A stretch of DNA of 26,344 bases from Saccoglossus kowalevskii (Eukaryota > Hemichordata > Enteropneusta > Harrimaniidae): positions 250,498 to 276,841 of the forward strand of contig NW_003152255.1 of the NCBI RefSeq assembly GCF_000003605.2. Direction: 5' to 3'. Below the pieces are notes generated by a model that saw only the letters and a program-made list of their open reading frames with translations, searched no databases and was not told the DNA's origin. Numbering within the stretch: the first letter of the stretch is position 1; the number at the start of each line of letters is the position of its first letter. Shown here in pieces: positions 13,401 through 23,468 of this stretch. The position numbers and the translations under genes were made by a program.

Positions 13401-16400
13401 CGTCCTGCTCAACTCACTATATATCTTTCTGAATCGTAATCAAATGGTTTTCTGTTTGGAACATCAGGCAAGTGACATTGGTGTCATCTAAAATCATCTT
13501 TGTAACAGTGGTATTGTATTTAACCACAAGCTCATTGTATCTGCCAACAAACTTTTTGATTGTTGAGCCTAGTCGCTCTCTGCAGAACCCTTGCTTTAAT
13601 AGTTTAAACGAATGTATTTTTAGAAGTCCGCATATGTATTACAACCACGAGCATAGCCACCAAGTTGGGAAATATATACCCAATTTGTGGAAGAGAGTCG
13701 GATATTGCCGCAAAGGCATGAGAAAATTTATGGTAGTAAAACTAAAATGATTTAAAATCAAATTCTAGGCACATATCTAAGTATGAAGCAGATTCTGTAG
13801 TCATTCCCATCTCAAGTTCAACTGGTTATATCATTGGAACATACTAACTAAATTCGGGGTGGTTAATGGAAAGTACATCAATACATCTGTAAATGAAATT
13901 AAAGGATTTACCTTTTTTGTACCTTTTGTGTTTAACTAATTTCTGTAGAAATTCACCTTCATGGGAATAAAAAATTAAATCAGCCAGCAAGGGAACACAA
14001 ATTGTTTACCAAATATATCCTCTGAATTCGACAAATATTGATAATGTCATCTTAAATGTAGAACAGTTTTGCACGAGTCTTGTTCTTAACAGTAGGTCGA
14101 ATCGTATCAATATATATATATGTATTTGTATCGACTAGCAGCATTTTATGTTCTTAATGCTTAACTTTAATTTATCATATTGTTTAGTAGTATATTAGTA
14201 GAAAAATCAAAAGTCATAATTGAAGTCACATTTCATTTGATTTAAACCACTTATAGAGATGACATCACTGTATCTTTGTGGCCTTTAACTTTAATATTTA
14301 TAAAAAAAATTGATTATTTTGTTTATAATTAACTTAATTAATAAATAACGTTTTGTATTAAGAAGTATATTTAATATTGGCGACCAAATATTACAACTAC
14401 CGGTTCACCCGCCGTTTCAACATATCGTACACAAGACGTTGAAAAAGAAATTGTATTTGTAAACAACAGTTGGCATGTAGTGCACAGTGTGTGTCGTGCA
14501 CATTTATATATTGGTCTGTTTTATGTTGCACGACTTTTACATGCCTGAATGTTAATGTTAATCATTGAAACGTACCTACCGTATTTGGTGTTGCTACGCT
14601 TAATATCACACATGCGCATACATTGGTTACACTCTATATTCAGGCCTTGCTAGAAATAAATAATTTAAAACATATATATGGTAAAATCGCAGATAATTGC
14701 CAACGCCCTGAAAAAAACGATGCGATATTAATAAATTATTATATATTTCTTGGCAGTAATTGTAAACTCAGAAGTGTTATTGACAATATATGTTTAAGGT
14801 TAATTCACGTTCACTCACGATTTCCATGAGTAAATGTATCACGAACAATGTTTGCACAGTCATATGATACGTTTTTCACAACTTCACGAATCCGTGTTTT
14901 GTTAATTTTCATTGATTTGTGGTTGAATCAATCAATAAAAAAAAATGCTGCCATGTTTTGAAAATATCGCTGTTTCCTGATTAGCAAACGACACGATACA
15001 GTGATGTTTGTGTCAAGGGGACGATGACGCGTGCTAACACGCGCAATGTTGCGTGTTTCTTCTGTATTCCGAGTGAGCGATGTTTTCGCAATAAAACGAG
15101 GACATTCATTTCTTGAGAGCATTCTACTAATATCTCACGACAGTCATAACATTAATAGCAATTGTTCAATTACGTTCTGTTTTATTGCAATACACAAGAG
15201 ATCAATTTCAGGAATGTGTACTATGCACGCACAGCATCACGTGTCATAATGACAACACACTTAGCTGCAAGTTGATTTTATTTTTTCATTCGTATGATTT
15301 TATTACTATATGTACTTCCTCTTGCAGGGACTCATTGATCGTGGGATGTGTGAATAGCGCCACTAGTCTCTTGGCCGGTTTCGTTTTGTTTGCCGTGATT
15401 GGGTTTATGGCGCATGACCAAGATAAAGAGGTAAAGGATGTGGTTGATCAGGGTAAGTCTTAAACAAATTAGCTGGCACGTGCATGTGGTTCGATGAGCA
15501 TCATAATTCTGGGTAAACGTGAAATCTGACAAACTATTGGATTCAATAATGGCGAGTTGAAGATTGCTGTTTGACACAGATCAAATTGGATTAAGATTTG
15601 TCATGAAATTTAAACGTTGTATTTGAAGGTTACTGTATAGTTTTCGTTCGAAGGAAATTTAAATTCACGAATGGGCATGGGAATTGGTTATTATTGCAAG
15701 AAATGAAATAATCAGCGCCCATGCGTAATACATAATTTCATTGTTTCGTCGCACAAATATTCAACTGTGTGCTAAAACTTGTTTAGTTCATGATAATCCA
15801 ATGTATTCATCGACCTACAATATCGAACTATATTACAAGTTCTCATCCGTATTGCATCTTTAAGTCATCGATAATAATAATTATTATAATAATTATATTA
15901 GAAAATATATTTTAAATTCATTATGTGTTATTATTTTTTTCCAAAAGGACCTGGACTGGCTTTTATGGCATATCCATCCGCTGTAGTAAAGTTACCAATA
16001 TCTCCACTATGGTCGATACTGTTTTTCTCTATGCTTCTTATGTTAGGACTCGATAGTCAGGTATGTCCCGGGCAGTTAAGGAACAACTAAATTGAAATTG
16101 TAATAAGGTTTTTTTGGGACCAAATATAATTTGAAATATTATCAGGTGGATTTTTTGTATATATTGTTGATATATTTGATGTAATTAACGTCAATGTTAC
16201 GTTATGCTGGATAACAATGGCAACGTAATCAAATGGGAAGCTTTTCTCATTGTGTTCGTATCAATTGCCTCAATAATTTAGATTTATTCAAAGAGGTTGA
16301 AATGTACATAGTTTGAGATAATTATTCATACCGCACATATGAAGTATGAGACTTGGTCGACTACAACGTCGGATTTACAGGATGCGAATGTTGCAAACAA

Positions 16401-19251
16401 TTATTGTTCGAATGTGACCACATAACTAATACGCCGCCGGTTCAGAACGACGCTATGATTTGCGCTGTATGATTCGAGAGAGTGAAGTTCGATGCCGCAT
16501 TTGCGGTGACACATGTCCATGTTTAGAGCCAGGTACAAATTATCCTGTCACATGTTCGTTAGAAGTAAATCTAGACAGATATCTATGTACATGACAAGAT
16601 ATAATCCACCTTATTCCTGACATATGGTGGCGCCATATTGCTGAACTCATGATTTCCTGTGATACTGTAACGGTTTTCGGCTACGGATCGGATTGGGAGA
16701 TATTTCGTTCTTGATCACTCGTTAAGGACACTAGAGATTATTTATAATTACAAGTAAAATTATCCGAAGCAGGTGTATCTATTTGAAACATTTTACCCAA
16801 AGTTATTATGACGAACCGCTTCGACTGTGCATTGCAATTAAAACCACGGACAATACGTGCGTGACGTCGATGTCTCTTTCAGCAACTCGCTCTGCGACCT
16901 TGCTGTTATTCTAAAACTAGTTCCTCCACGAGGCGCATCACGTTTTTCTGAGATACACAGAATAGTGTGTACGTAGTTTGCCGTGAATTAGTGAGTAATT
17001 AAACATGTGCACGTAGACTTTGTCTAAGATAGTAATAATATCAGCAAAAAAAAAAAAAGGAAAAGAAAAAAAGCGCACGTCTGATGTGGGGCACGTCGGA
17101 CAGTATATCCATTCAATAATACAGTGCATCGTAACTTCTTAGTATTCAGTTTATGAACGATGAGTATACACACTGATTAGAAACTACGGTGCGGTTCACT
17201 ATGTAGATCGACCGAGGCAGCCTCTTCTTCGCGGTTCGTTAAGCCAAGCTTCTTTTTTCGACCTCTGCAACAAGCCTACATTCGGCTCGAGTTGAAAGCA
17301 AATCTGAAAGGATGAATGCAATGAGACTTAATGACACTAATTAAAGAAATCAATGATTACGAGCAGATCGTTGTTAAGAACACGTGATACGCTAACGATA
17401 TTAACAAATTTTACTGTTTTTACATGCTGGACAGGGAGAGTTTTATGTTCAGACTCAATTCACAATATCGTTTTTATAGAGAACATATAGATAGCCATGG
17501 CTAGATCATTATTACGTATTAGATCTTATTGAATTGGTGTCACGTGAGTGAATATGTAGGAAATCGGCATCTAAATTATTGCGTCGTCGCTGTAGTGTAA
17601 TAAAAAATGCCCATGATTTGTATGCTCCGCCTGTATATATGTTTTTATTCACCATGCTACTATATCGCTTTTACGCTGCGTATATACGGCAAAACAATAA
17701 ATATTGCGTCATATTGCGCAATCGTAATCATGTTCCCAATGAAATCGCAGGGTACAAACAGTTTAAATATGTTTGATTTTGTTTACGACCAACAGTTTTG
17801 CACAATGGAAGGATTCATAACGGCACTGGTTGACGAATATCCCAAAGTGTTACGAAAACATCGAGCATTGTTCATCCTAGCATGCGCCGCAGTGTCATAT
17901 TTATTGGGACTGGCGTGCATTACAGAGGTCAGAGCGATGATTTACAGTCTGTTCTTTCAATCGGATACTGGTATTTATGAATCGTGCAGTGGCATCGAGA
18001 CTGACTAAGTTTATATGCTATAATAATACGGGGGTCGCGTACATATCCCATTATCACTAAAGTTTTTATATTTTACAGGGCGGTATGTACTTCTTTCAAT
18101 TGATGGACTACTATTCCGCTAGCGGCATCAGTTTGCTATTTCTGGTATTCTTTGAAACCATCGCCATATCATGGGCATTTGGTGTCCGACGTTTCTACGA
18201 TGCCATCGAAGACATGATAGGATTCAGACCTAATTACTTTTGGATGATATGTTGGACTTTCATAACCCCGACTCTCGTATTAGTGAGTTGTTCATTTATT
18301 TTACGATCACATTAAGTTACAATAATCTGAACAACGCATCTCAGTGGAAATAATCTCGGTTGGTATATTCGATCGGTACTAACAGTTCGATGCTCCCGTA
18401 TCAATTCTATTTAATATATTATGTATTCATATCCACAGGGTGTATTTTTATTTTCATTCATAAAATATGAGAGGGTTACGTATGGTGACGATTACACTTA
18501 TCCTATATGGGGTGAGTTTATTGGCTGGCTGTTAGCGCTATCGTCGATGGTATGGATACCCGGATATGCAATCTACAAAATAGCAATCACGCCGGGAACG
18601 CTTCGAGAGGTAAGACTTCGTGATTAGATTCCAATTTTACTGAATTGGCACGTGCTTTTGAAACATAACTCTGACAGTTTCCTGTCAATATTCATCGGAA
18701 GGGGTTTTATGCGAAATATTAATTTAATAACCTAATTTGTCTGCGTGTTTTTTCTTATATTGAATAAAAAAAAATGACATTACTGTGATTGGCATTCAAT
18801 GACGATTCACTTTGATAACAACAAATTCAACAGAAGAGTTTTGTTTTTGGTTACGATATGTTCCTCAAAATAATTATGCGGTTAAGCGGCTTTTTGTCTT
18901 CTATTTTTAGGCTGTTTTTACAGTATTTTTGGCAAAAATCAGGGGGAAAAAATCATGAGCGGACCTCTTCAAATAACACGCGCACTGAACCAAGAACAGA
19001 TCGCTTTTTTCACTTTCACGTGCGTGATTAACAAAGCAGCAACCAACTACAAGTAGTTCACCACCAATTTTCATTTTTTACAGCGGCTTCGAATCGTCAC
19101 ATCACCGGAAATACCTATTGTTTTCAGAAGCAATGAATCATCCGGCCACTTGAACATGGTTCCTATGACAACTGTTACTATCATGAGTGCAAGTAGGCCT
19201 CCTTCTTACGACACTATAAAACAAGACGAAAATAATCGAGTTGTCCTGTAA
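1219..19251 (+). CDS. SLC6A1-like: SLC6 family Na+/Cl--dependent transporter, GABA-transporter (GAT-1-like) subfamily; 12 coding exons, 689 aa
   Basis: Joined exons: 1219-1480, 9366-9497, 9916-10306, 12079-12211, 12831-12965, 13128-13231, 15328-15452, 15948-16060, 17796-17927, 18079-18282, 18439-18609, 19084-19251. All introns are GT-AG, phases agree, and the sum is 2070 nt (689 codons plus stop). The family symports a small substrate with Na+ and Cl- across the plasma membrane by the LeuT fold. Visible signatures: [12 protein letters not shown] in TM1 (N74), PWETC...C disulfide pair in EL2 (C172/C181), QIFFS in TM6, LDSQF in TM8. Putative Cl- ligands Y94, S363, N395, S399 and Na+ ligands N74, N395, D463, S464 are present. 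TM8 [17 protein letters not shown] and TM6 GLGSL are GAT-1-like; TM1 [11 protein letters not shown] resembles the creatine carrier. Substrate is therefore inferred as GABA or a related amino or guanidino acid, not proven. First in-frame ATG after TGA at 1159 was chosen; it has A at -3. Confidence 0.95.
1864..1875. promoter_or_regulatory. NRF1-like palindromic site in intron 1
   Basis: ACGCATGCGCGC contains the GCATGCGC core of the known NRF1 consensus. It lies about 0.4 kb into intron 1, where promoter-proximal enhancers or an alternative promoter could lie. A single chance match cannot be excluded. Confidence 0.25.
2688..2835. repeat. Imperfect short tandem repeats (TATTG then CTGCA units)
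   Basis: A run of TATTGTAT-type units passes into repeated ACTGCA/GTACTG units, including CTGCACTGCACT and GTGCACTGCACTGC. Because the unit is about five bases and degenerate, several short open frames arise across it on both strands; none looks like a protein. Confidence 0.6.
3496..3620. mobile_element. Hairpin MITE-like element
   Basis: Left arm 3496-3545 (AAAGCAAGTAAATGACACCG...) and right arm 3567-3620 are inverted copies of each other, diverging by a few substitutions and a 4-nt length difference, with a 21-nt loop. The whole unit would fold into one long hairpin. It has no coding capacity. No clear target-site duplication is visible at the edges, so the exact ends and superfamily are uncertain. 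Confidence 0.7.
5085..5250. mobile_element. MITE-like element with 41-bp terminal inverted repeats
   Basis: Arms at 5085-5125 and 5210-5250 match in inverted orientation at 34 of 41 positions, including GAGATCTCG and a shared GAGAGAGCCACGTGA. The 84-nt interior has no protein. A related single arm occurs at 7334-7374, so this is a family, not a one-off palindrome. No convincing target-site duplication was found. Confidence 0.7.
6711..6832. mobile_element. GC-rich non-autonomous DNA element with short TIRs
   Basis: The ends CAGTGGCGGCGGCACC and, inverted, CAGGGGTGGCGGCACG match at 13 of 16 positions. GATAT occurs directly outside both ends (6706-6710 and 6833-6837). The 122-nt body is strikingly GC-rich against AT-rich surroundings. 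CAG..GGCGG ends recall hAT-type elements, but hAT insertions make 8-bp duplications and only 5 bp match here, so superfamily is open. Confidence 0.6.
7334..7374. repeat. Solitary arm related to the 5085-5250 element
   Basis: This 41-nt segment matches the left arm at 5085-5125 at about 34 of 41 positions, sharing GAGATCTCGTTGA and CCACGTGA. No partner arm is seen within the next 300 nt, so it is a truncated copy or a sequence that lost its other half. Confidence 0.6.
9366..9497 (+). CDS. SLC6A1-like: Exon 2: TM2 and intracellular loop 1
   Basis: Begins after TGCAG at 9361-9365, completes Gly88 and encodes AFLIPY, TM2 (about 88-111), then the conserved LEVSIGQF and [14 protein letters not shown]94 is the expected chloride ligand (GAT-1 Tyr86 equivalent). 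GGLG.WKL is shared with GAT-1 rather than with taurine or creatine carriers. 132 nt, phase 1 at both ends; donor GTGAGT is consensus. Confidence 0.95.
9498..9915 (+). other. Intron 2 (418 bp)
   Basis: GTGAGT...TTTCCAG. It contains a perfect cAMP-response-element palindrome TGACGTCA at 9713-9720, which may be chance; nothing else stands out. Confidence 0.9.
9916..10306 (+). CDS. SLC6A1-like: Exon 3: TM3 and an enlarged extracellular loop 2
   Basis: After acceptor TTTCCAG it encodes [10 protein letters not shown]3 (about 133-160) with the substrate-site YY pair at 147-148, and EL2. Cys172 and Cys181 form the family's EL2 disulfide inside [14 protein letters not shown]. Between Cys181 and the FW pair (260-261) lie 78 residues; vertebrate GAT-1 has roughly 20 here. 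The extra sequence is Thr-, Ser-, Asn- and Lys-rich, with five N-X-S/T sites at N205, N214, N228, N241 and N249. Exon ends in phase 2 at donor GTGTGT. Confidence 0.93.
10307..12078 (+). other. Intron 3 (1.8 kb)
   Basis: GTGTGT...TTCCAG. A 150-codon open frame on the minus strand (10886-11338) has no recognisable domain or splice context and is taken as chance. No repeats of note. Confidence 0.85.
12079..12211 (+). CDS. SLC6A1-like: Exon 4: end of EL2 and TM4
   Basis: After TTCCAG it completes Arg262 and encodes [14 protein letters not shown], then TM4 (about 280-298) with [11 protein letters not shown] and the family signature [12 protein letters not shown]. 133 nt, entering in phase 2 and leaving in phase 0 at donor GTGAGA; I recall the same exon size in vertebrate SLC6 GAT-type genes. 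Confidence 0.95.
12212..12830 (+). other. Intron 4 (619 bp)
   Basis: GTGAGA...TTTGCTAG. It contains a loose cluster of ATCAATCAATTGATC-type units at about 12738-12798 near the acceptor; nothing coding. Confidence 0.9.
12831..12965 (+). CDS. SLC6A1-like: Exon 5: TM5 and extracellular loop 3
   Basis: Acceptor TTTGCTAG. Encodes residues 307-351: [12 protein letters not shown]5 (about 307-325), the LIRGATLPG turn, and the FYITP segment of EL3, which is GAT-1-like (other GAT members usually have FYL.P). 135 nt, phase 0 at both ends; donor GTAAGG. Confidence 0.95.
13128..13231 (+). CDS. SLC6A1-like: Exon 6: TM6 with ion and substrate site
   Basis: Acceptor TTTTACAG. Encodes residues 352-385 and two bases of Arg386: [16 protein letters not shown]6 (about 354-374), LGSYN. 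Ser363 is the expected shared Na1/Cl- ligand, Gln359 a chloride-network residue, and Leu368 matches the GAT-1 Leu300 position that separates GAT-1 from its paralogues. 104 nt, leaving in phase 2 at GTAGGT. Confidence 0.95.
13232..15327 (+). other. Intron 6 (2.1 kb)
   Basis: GTAGGT...CTCTTGCAG. AT-rich. A 92-codon open frame at 13472-13750 shows no family resemblance. A short perfect hairpin, CGCGTG-CTAA-CACGCG, lies at 15028-15043. No alternative transporter exon was recognised. Confidence 0.88.
15328..15452 (+). CDS. SLC6A1-like: Exon 7: TM7 and start of EL4
   Basis: Acceptor CTCTTGCAG. Completes Arg386 and encodes [18 protein letters not shown] and VIGFMAH (TM7, about 386-412), then the start of EL4. 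Asn395 and Ser399 are the conserved Na+/Cl- and Cl- ligands. EL4 here is rich in charged residues ([12 protein letters not shown]). 125 nt, leaving in phase 1 at GTAAGT. Confidence 0.95.
15453..15947 (+). other. Intron 7 (495 bp)
   Basis: GTAAGT...CCAAAAG. An AT-only palindromic patch (ATAATAATAATTATTATAAT) lies at about 15873-15892; nothing else stands out. Confidence 0.9.
15948..16060 (+). CDS. SLC6A1-like: Exon 8: EL4 end and TM8
   Basis: Acceptor CCAAAAG behind a long T run. Encodes [25 protein letters not shown] and TM8 up to LGLDSQ (residues 429-465). Asp463 and Ser464 are the family's Na2/Na1-region ligands. 113 nt, leaving in phase 0 at GTATGT. Confidence 0.94.
16061..17795 (+). other. 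Intron 8 (1.7 kb)
   Basis: GTATGT...ACCAACAG. It contains an A-rich run at 17045-17069 followed by a GC-richer segment. I looked for a mutually exclusive copy of exon 9 and saw none. Confidence 0.88.
17796..17927 (+). CDS. SLC6A1-like: Exon 9: TM8 end and TM9
   Basis: Acceptor GACCAACAG. Encodes residues 466-509, opening with [17 protein letters not shown]; Thr468 matches the GAT-1 Thr400 substrate-site position. TM9 is about 488-507. The donor GAG|GTCAGA is a weaker match to consensus than those of the other exons, but the frame and protein continuity into exon 10 (TE|GGMY) require it. Confidence 0.93.
18079..18282 (+). CDS. SLC6A1-like: Exon 10: TM10 and TM11, a fused exon
   Basis: Acceptor TTTTACAG. 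Encodes residues 510-577: [18 protein letters not shown]10, the [18 protein letters not shown] loop, and TM11 (about 561-577 and on). 204 nt, phase 0 at both ends; donor GTGAGT. In vertebrate GAT-type genes this stretch is usually two exons of 103 and 101 nt split near the Gly equivalent to Gly544; here no intron interrupts it. Confidence 0.94.
18439..18609 (+). CDS. SLC6A1-like: Exon 11: end of TM11 and TM12
   Basis: Acceptor ATATCCACAG. Encodes residues 578-634: [11 protein letters not shown], the external YTYPIWG segment, TM12 (about 603-622) with [15 protein letters not shown], and the start of the cytoplasmic tail (TPGTLRE). IPGY is a GAT-1-type ending. 171 nt, phase 0 at both ends, donor GTAAGA. 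Confidence 0.95.
18610..19083 (+). other. Intron 11 (474 bp)
   Basis: GTAAGA...TTTTTTACAG. A GAATAAAAAAAAATG stretch near 18760 could act as an intronic poly(A) signal giving a protein ending just after TM12, but nothing else supports this. Confidence 0.85.
19084..19251 (+). CDS. SLC6A1-like: Exon 12: cytoplasmic C-terminal tail and stop
   Basis: Acceptor TTTTTTACAG. Encodes residues 635-689 and TAA. The first residues (RLRIVTSPE) fit the family's post-TM12 tail. The rest is specific to this protein: a Met/Thr/Ser-rich stretch, a PPSY motif at 673-676 that fits the PPxY ligand of Nedd4-type WW domains, and the C-terminus RVVL, which fits a hydrophobic (class II) PDZ ligand. Role of these motifs is inferred. 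Confidence 0.9.
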   Translation, partial: RLRIVTSPEIPIVFRSNESSGHLNMVPMTTVTIMSASRPPSYDTIKQDENNRVVL

Positions 19252-20260
19252 CTCGGATGTGTTTGTTCGGTGCATCCTAGGATAAGATTGCCCCATATAA
19301 GGCAAGTCTTTCCAAGCCGAGGGGCAAGATGGCGCCACGATTACAACGAAATAAAATATGCCAATTGAGTATATGATCAGAATTCTAATAAAACGCACTT
19401 AAAGACGTAGAATTCGTATATAACCAGATATTGGTGGCGCTCGTCGCAGTTGTGTTTCTGTCAGGACACAATAGGAAACTGACAACATCAAAGTGTTCTG
19501 AAATGAATCACAACATGTCGGACGTGTCTCATACATTTCAAATTTTAGAGCAAGAGATAGAAATTCGCTTCGTTTTTTTACTGTAAATTATTAATTCGAT
19601 TAAAATAATTGTCATGACTTTAATATTTTATTTTTGTGTTTTGTATGCTAAGAATTCAAAATGAATTACGCCGATTGTTTCCGCTTGTAAATTAGTCTAC
19701 GGAAGTTTTGTGCTCCTGTATGATAAGCATATTGTCATGCGTGCGATAATATTTTCATTGTTTGGCGCTCCACTCGTTCATTACCTAATATTTTTAGTTT
19801 TATTTATCGGCTAATCTCTGAATTGAACCACCAGAATCGTACATGGCAGAACTGCAAGTGAGTGGGATTGAAGTTCTTTCTGAATGCAAACGTTTACAGT
19901 GTGATGTGTGCGTTATTGATATTTCATTGTTATTTAGGGAGTTCGATGACGTATTCCGGGAACGTTTTATTCCAAGTCTTTTTTTTTATTGTAAAGCTTG
20001 AGTGTGTTTTTAAAACTTTAATTGTTTACACATTTGTGATAGAGTTCAACGTGTGTAATTAGCAACAACTAAACCTTGTACTGGTAAAACTTCACTGTTA
20101 TATTATTTAGTAATTCAAATGTATATTTTGCATTTACAATAATCTGAATGACTGTGATTTCGAAATTTTTGCGGTGTACCGATTAATGTTTGTGATGTAC
20201 ATTTCACGTGTTTCTGTGCCAGATATAGATGAATAAATTAAATCTGAGTTTAGTATTTGT
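19252..20260 (+). other. Probable 3' UTR and downstream flank of the transporter gene
   Basis: Noncoding after the TAA. AATAAA signals at 19350-19355, 19387-19392 and 20232-20237 could end transcripts with 3' UTRs of roughly 0.1 to 1 kb. Which is used cannot be told from sequence. Confidence 0.5.
19350..19355 (+). terminator. First canonical poly(A) signal after the stop
   Basis: AATAAA about 100 nt past the stop codon; a second copy lies at 19387-19392. Standard hexamer for animal mRNA 3' end formation. Confidence 0.5.
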
Positions 20261-23200
20261 TTTGTGAAATGGATGATTTAATATCCCATTACCTGTGACA
20301 CGATCAGACACGCACGTCAGGCCCGGATTCACGTCCTTTCGAGTCCTTCAGTTTATTATTTTATGTTAATCGGAATACAATTTTTGCTTGAAATTGTGGA
20401 CTCGAAGTATCTTAGTACAAGATGTTATTTTCACCAGCATGTCCAAAGAACCAATATGTAAACGATAAGACGACGCTGTTTATGAATGATAAAACGTATT
20501 TTTGCATACATTATATAGGTAGGGTGGGCGCAAGAATCTAGAATAATATGTATTTACCAAATTATTCTCATTGGCATTGGTCATTCTGCTTATTATGGTA
20601 TGGACAATATGAATAACATCGATGAAACCGAAGGTGATGCATATGAAATGGCAATAAATGGCGCCCTCTATGAAATGTGTATAAGAACGACCTTCTCCTT
20701 TCGTTTGATGATCTAATACTGTACTGAACCCGGGCACTGGCACGCGGGCGTATTTGGGAAAACGGAAGCGCGATAGTTTTGTGGGGGTTAACCTGAAAAA
20801 AACCACATGAAAATATTAAAAGACAACTTGGATATCACATCAGTTGTCATGGTAGCTATATGCAAATTAGCCACGTTATTGAGTAATGCAGATCTAGTAA
20901 TCGATATTCTGAACATGGGCACAATGACTGCCTCTGATTTTTAGCCTTTCTACGCACATGCACAGTTACCATAACAAAGTAGCTTTTATTCCATCTCACG
21001 TCACAGCAATCAGAGCAATGAAGCTCAGTAAGACATAACTGTATAACGTATGTAGACGCCAAGACATATTAAACTCCATGATTCCCGTAAATACTAGAAC
21101 GAGTGTTTACGTGGTTTAGTTATATCAAATATCAAATGAATATTTTAAACGTTCTTATCCCAAATAACTTTAGCATAAATCTATCATGATCTAACCGGTG
21201 TACTCGAAAATACAGTTTTATTGAGTCATTTCTGAGACAATTCAGATTAGGATTTCCGTGGAGAACACCGACGGTTAAAGAAATATTTTAAATATATTTA
21301 ACATCATAAGTGACCCAAGAAAACTTTTTCGTAAGAAATATATTCTCGCCTACAAAGTAACAGTTTACGACAATCAGTAATATTCACAATGTTTCTGAAT
21401 GGTAGCATAACTCTGGTAGGTATTTTTGTCATCGACCGACAAATGCATATAGTTAGTTTTGTTGAGGTCGTATTCAAATATCATGTTCAGCGACAATTCG
21501 CTTGTTTTGATATCGTCCACATATCGGCAGTAAGTTATATTCTTTCCGATTCAGAGTAGACACTCAAACTGCATGTTATGAATAATCTTTGAATTGAGAT
21601 AATTTACATAAGCATTTGGTAAATTAGAAGACATTCGTTAATCAAAAGACAGACCTGACTATCCCGACCGATTGTAGTTTTAAATTGCATTCATTGATGT
21701 AAAAGAAGACAATACATATATGCAACATTTTAACGCTCTACCAGTTTGTAAAAATGTTTCTCACTTAGGTTGTGTCATGTATATTACAAAGTTATCAATG
21801 AATTATATTTTGTTGTATATATGTTGAACGAACTATCGCAACTGAATAACATTTGTTTAATTCTAAGTAGAATTAATGTATGTTACAAGGGGTGAGTGAT
21901 TTTATGACAACTTACGCATCATCGACGCCCGAGTATTGTTTTCTGTCACATTCCAAAGGTACTCCGACAAAGCCAGTATTCAGGAACTATTTTTTGAATA
22001 TTTATGAGTAAACGACGAAAGAGCGTACGTGTTTATAACGAGGGCAGGAATCGTCTACTTCGACAAATAGATCGATTGGTTGTCTGTGATTGGTGCGTTT
22101 GCAAGCTACTGAATTCTACAATATAGACATAGGCGCCGCAAAGAGGCAAGGGTTTTACGACAATGTCTTCTAAAAGTTAATATTCGAATACTCCATTACA
22201 TGACCTCATCATTGTCAATTGCATGGTGTAAAATCAATTTATTCATCTAGAATTAGTTTTAAGTACATACTGTCCTTCAGTTGTAAATTGAATATACACT
22301 AAGTGGTACGCGCTGAGTAGATTAAATGTATGTTTTTCTAGCGCATCACAGACTCTTGTTTTTAGTCACGGCTAGAACGTTAGTTACGTTGCCCCAGTAT
22401 TATTGTGCTAATTTTGTTTTGCAATGTTTATTATATAAATGCATCTAGAGAAAAACAATATCAGCAATCCAAATATAGTAATATCGTAATAGTAGGTTCT
22501 TAGTACAAGGAGATGTATTAGGGCAAGCTTACCTGAGTTTATTTATCAACGGAACAGCTGTTACATGCTAAGTGTCATGTTGTATCTTTTACGTAGGTTA
22601 AGCGACAAGTTCCGCAACTAAATTGCTTGGAGCCTTCTAAAAGTGGTCACTTTAACGCGTATTTTAAACAGAACGATGCTGATTGAATGCGTGGATTTTA
22701 TATAAATCGGAAGGCCACGACTGACATGTATAACACGTCTGTTCTGTTCTAGTTTTTGTTTACTAAAATACATTTATCCGAATCCGACGACTTAAAGAGT
22801 ATCTAGACAGTACGAGCACATTCTTCACTAATTTGACTATATTGTGTTTTCTAATTATTTGTTGTATTACCTGGTGTTTTGTACACATGTAAACACATGA
22901 CCGGGAATATCCAATGTGAGTAAAGTTGACAAATACAATACTCGAACACATGTTTTAGTAGTGCGAGCGTAAATGACTTTCTACTCAATGTTGGGCGAAC
23001 TATGTTCACTAATAAAAACAATATAATTTCAAAATGTTTGTAGCTGTATTGTACGTATTGTACCCACATTACTAGTATTTTAATTTAGATAGCCGGGCTA
23101 GGTGGTCTACTCGAACATTTTCGTTTCTGGCTTACGAATAAAAAACAACATGTAAGGTAAAACGTGTAACAGGAGGTAAGTACTTCCAATGACAAACTAC

Positions 23201-23294
23201 AATTACTACTCAAGGAATTTCCCCCATTTACTACCCTCAAATGTTCCTAGACGGAATCTCTTTGCAATAACAATAATAACTTAATTGCACGACA
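20261..23294. other. Intergenic or unannotated AT-rich sequence
   Basis: Nothing supportable as a gene. A 108-codon minus-strand open frame at 20480-20806 has no domain or splice context; it overlaps a GC-richer patch (about 20655-20790, including GGCGCCCTCT) that may be an old repeat. No tandem repeats or long inverted repeats were noticed. Confidence 0.7.
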
Positions 23295-23468
23295 ATGTCT
23301 CACCCACTATGCACCACGACCAGCATGCTTCCTGAACAAAGTAGTGACAGTAGGAATAGAGGAAAGGGAATAGAGTTGGAACGCATTACGGTGTGGAATC
23401 GGGGTTTCGATGAACTGTTTATTGTCCTGTGTGTCACGTAACGCATTCCATATTTGGTTTCCAGGCAT

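Noticed and set aside
13472-13750. 92-codon open frame in intron 6
   Set aside because: No family resemblance and the exon 6 to 7 join is complete without it.
17607-18008. Exon 9 read as a longer single-exon frame
   Set aside because: Only 17796-17927 matches the SLC6 family; the flanking codons are intron read-through on both sides.
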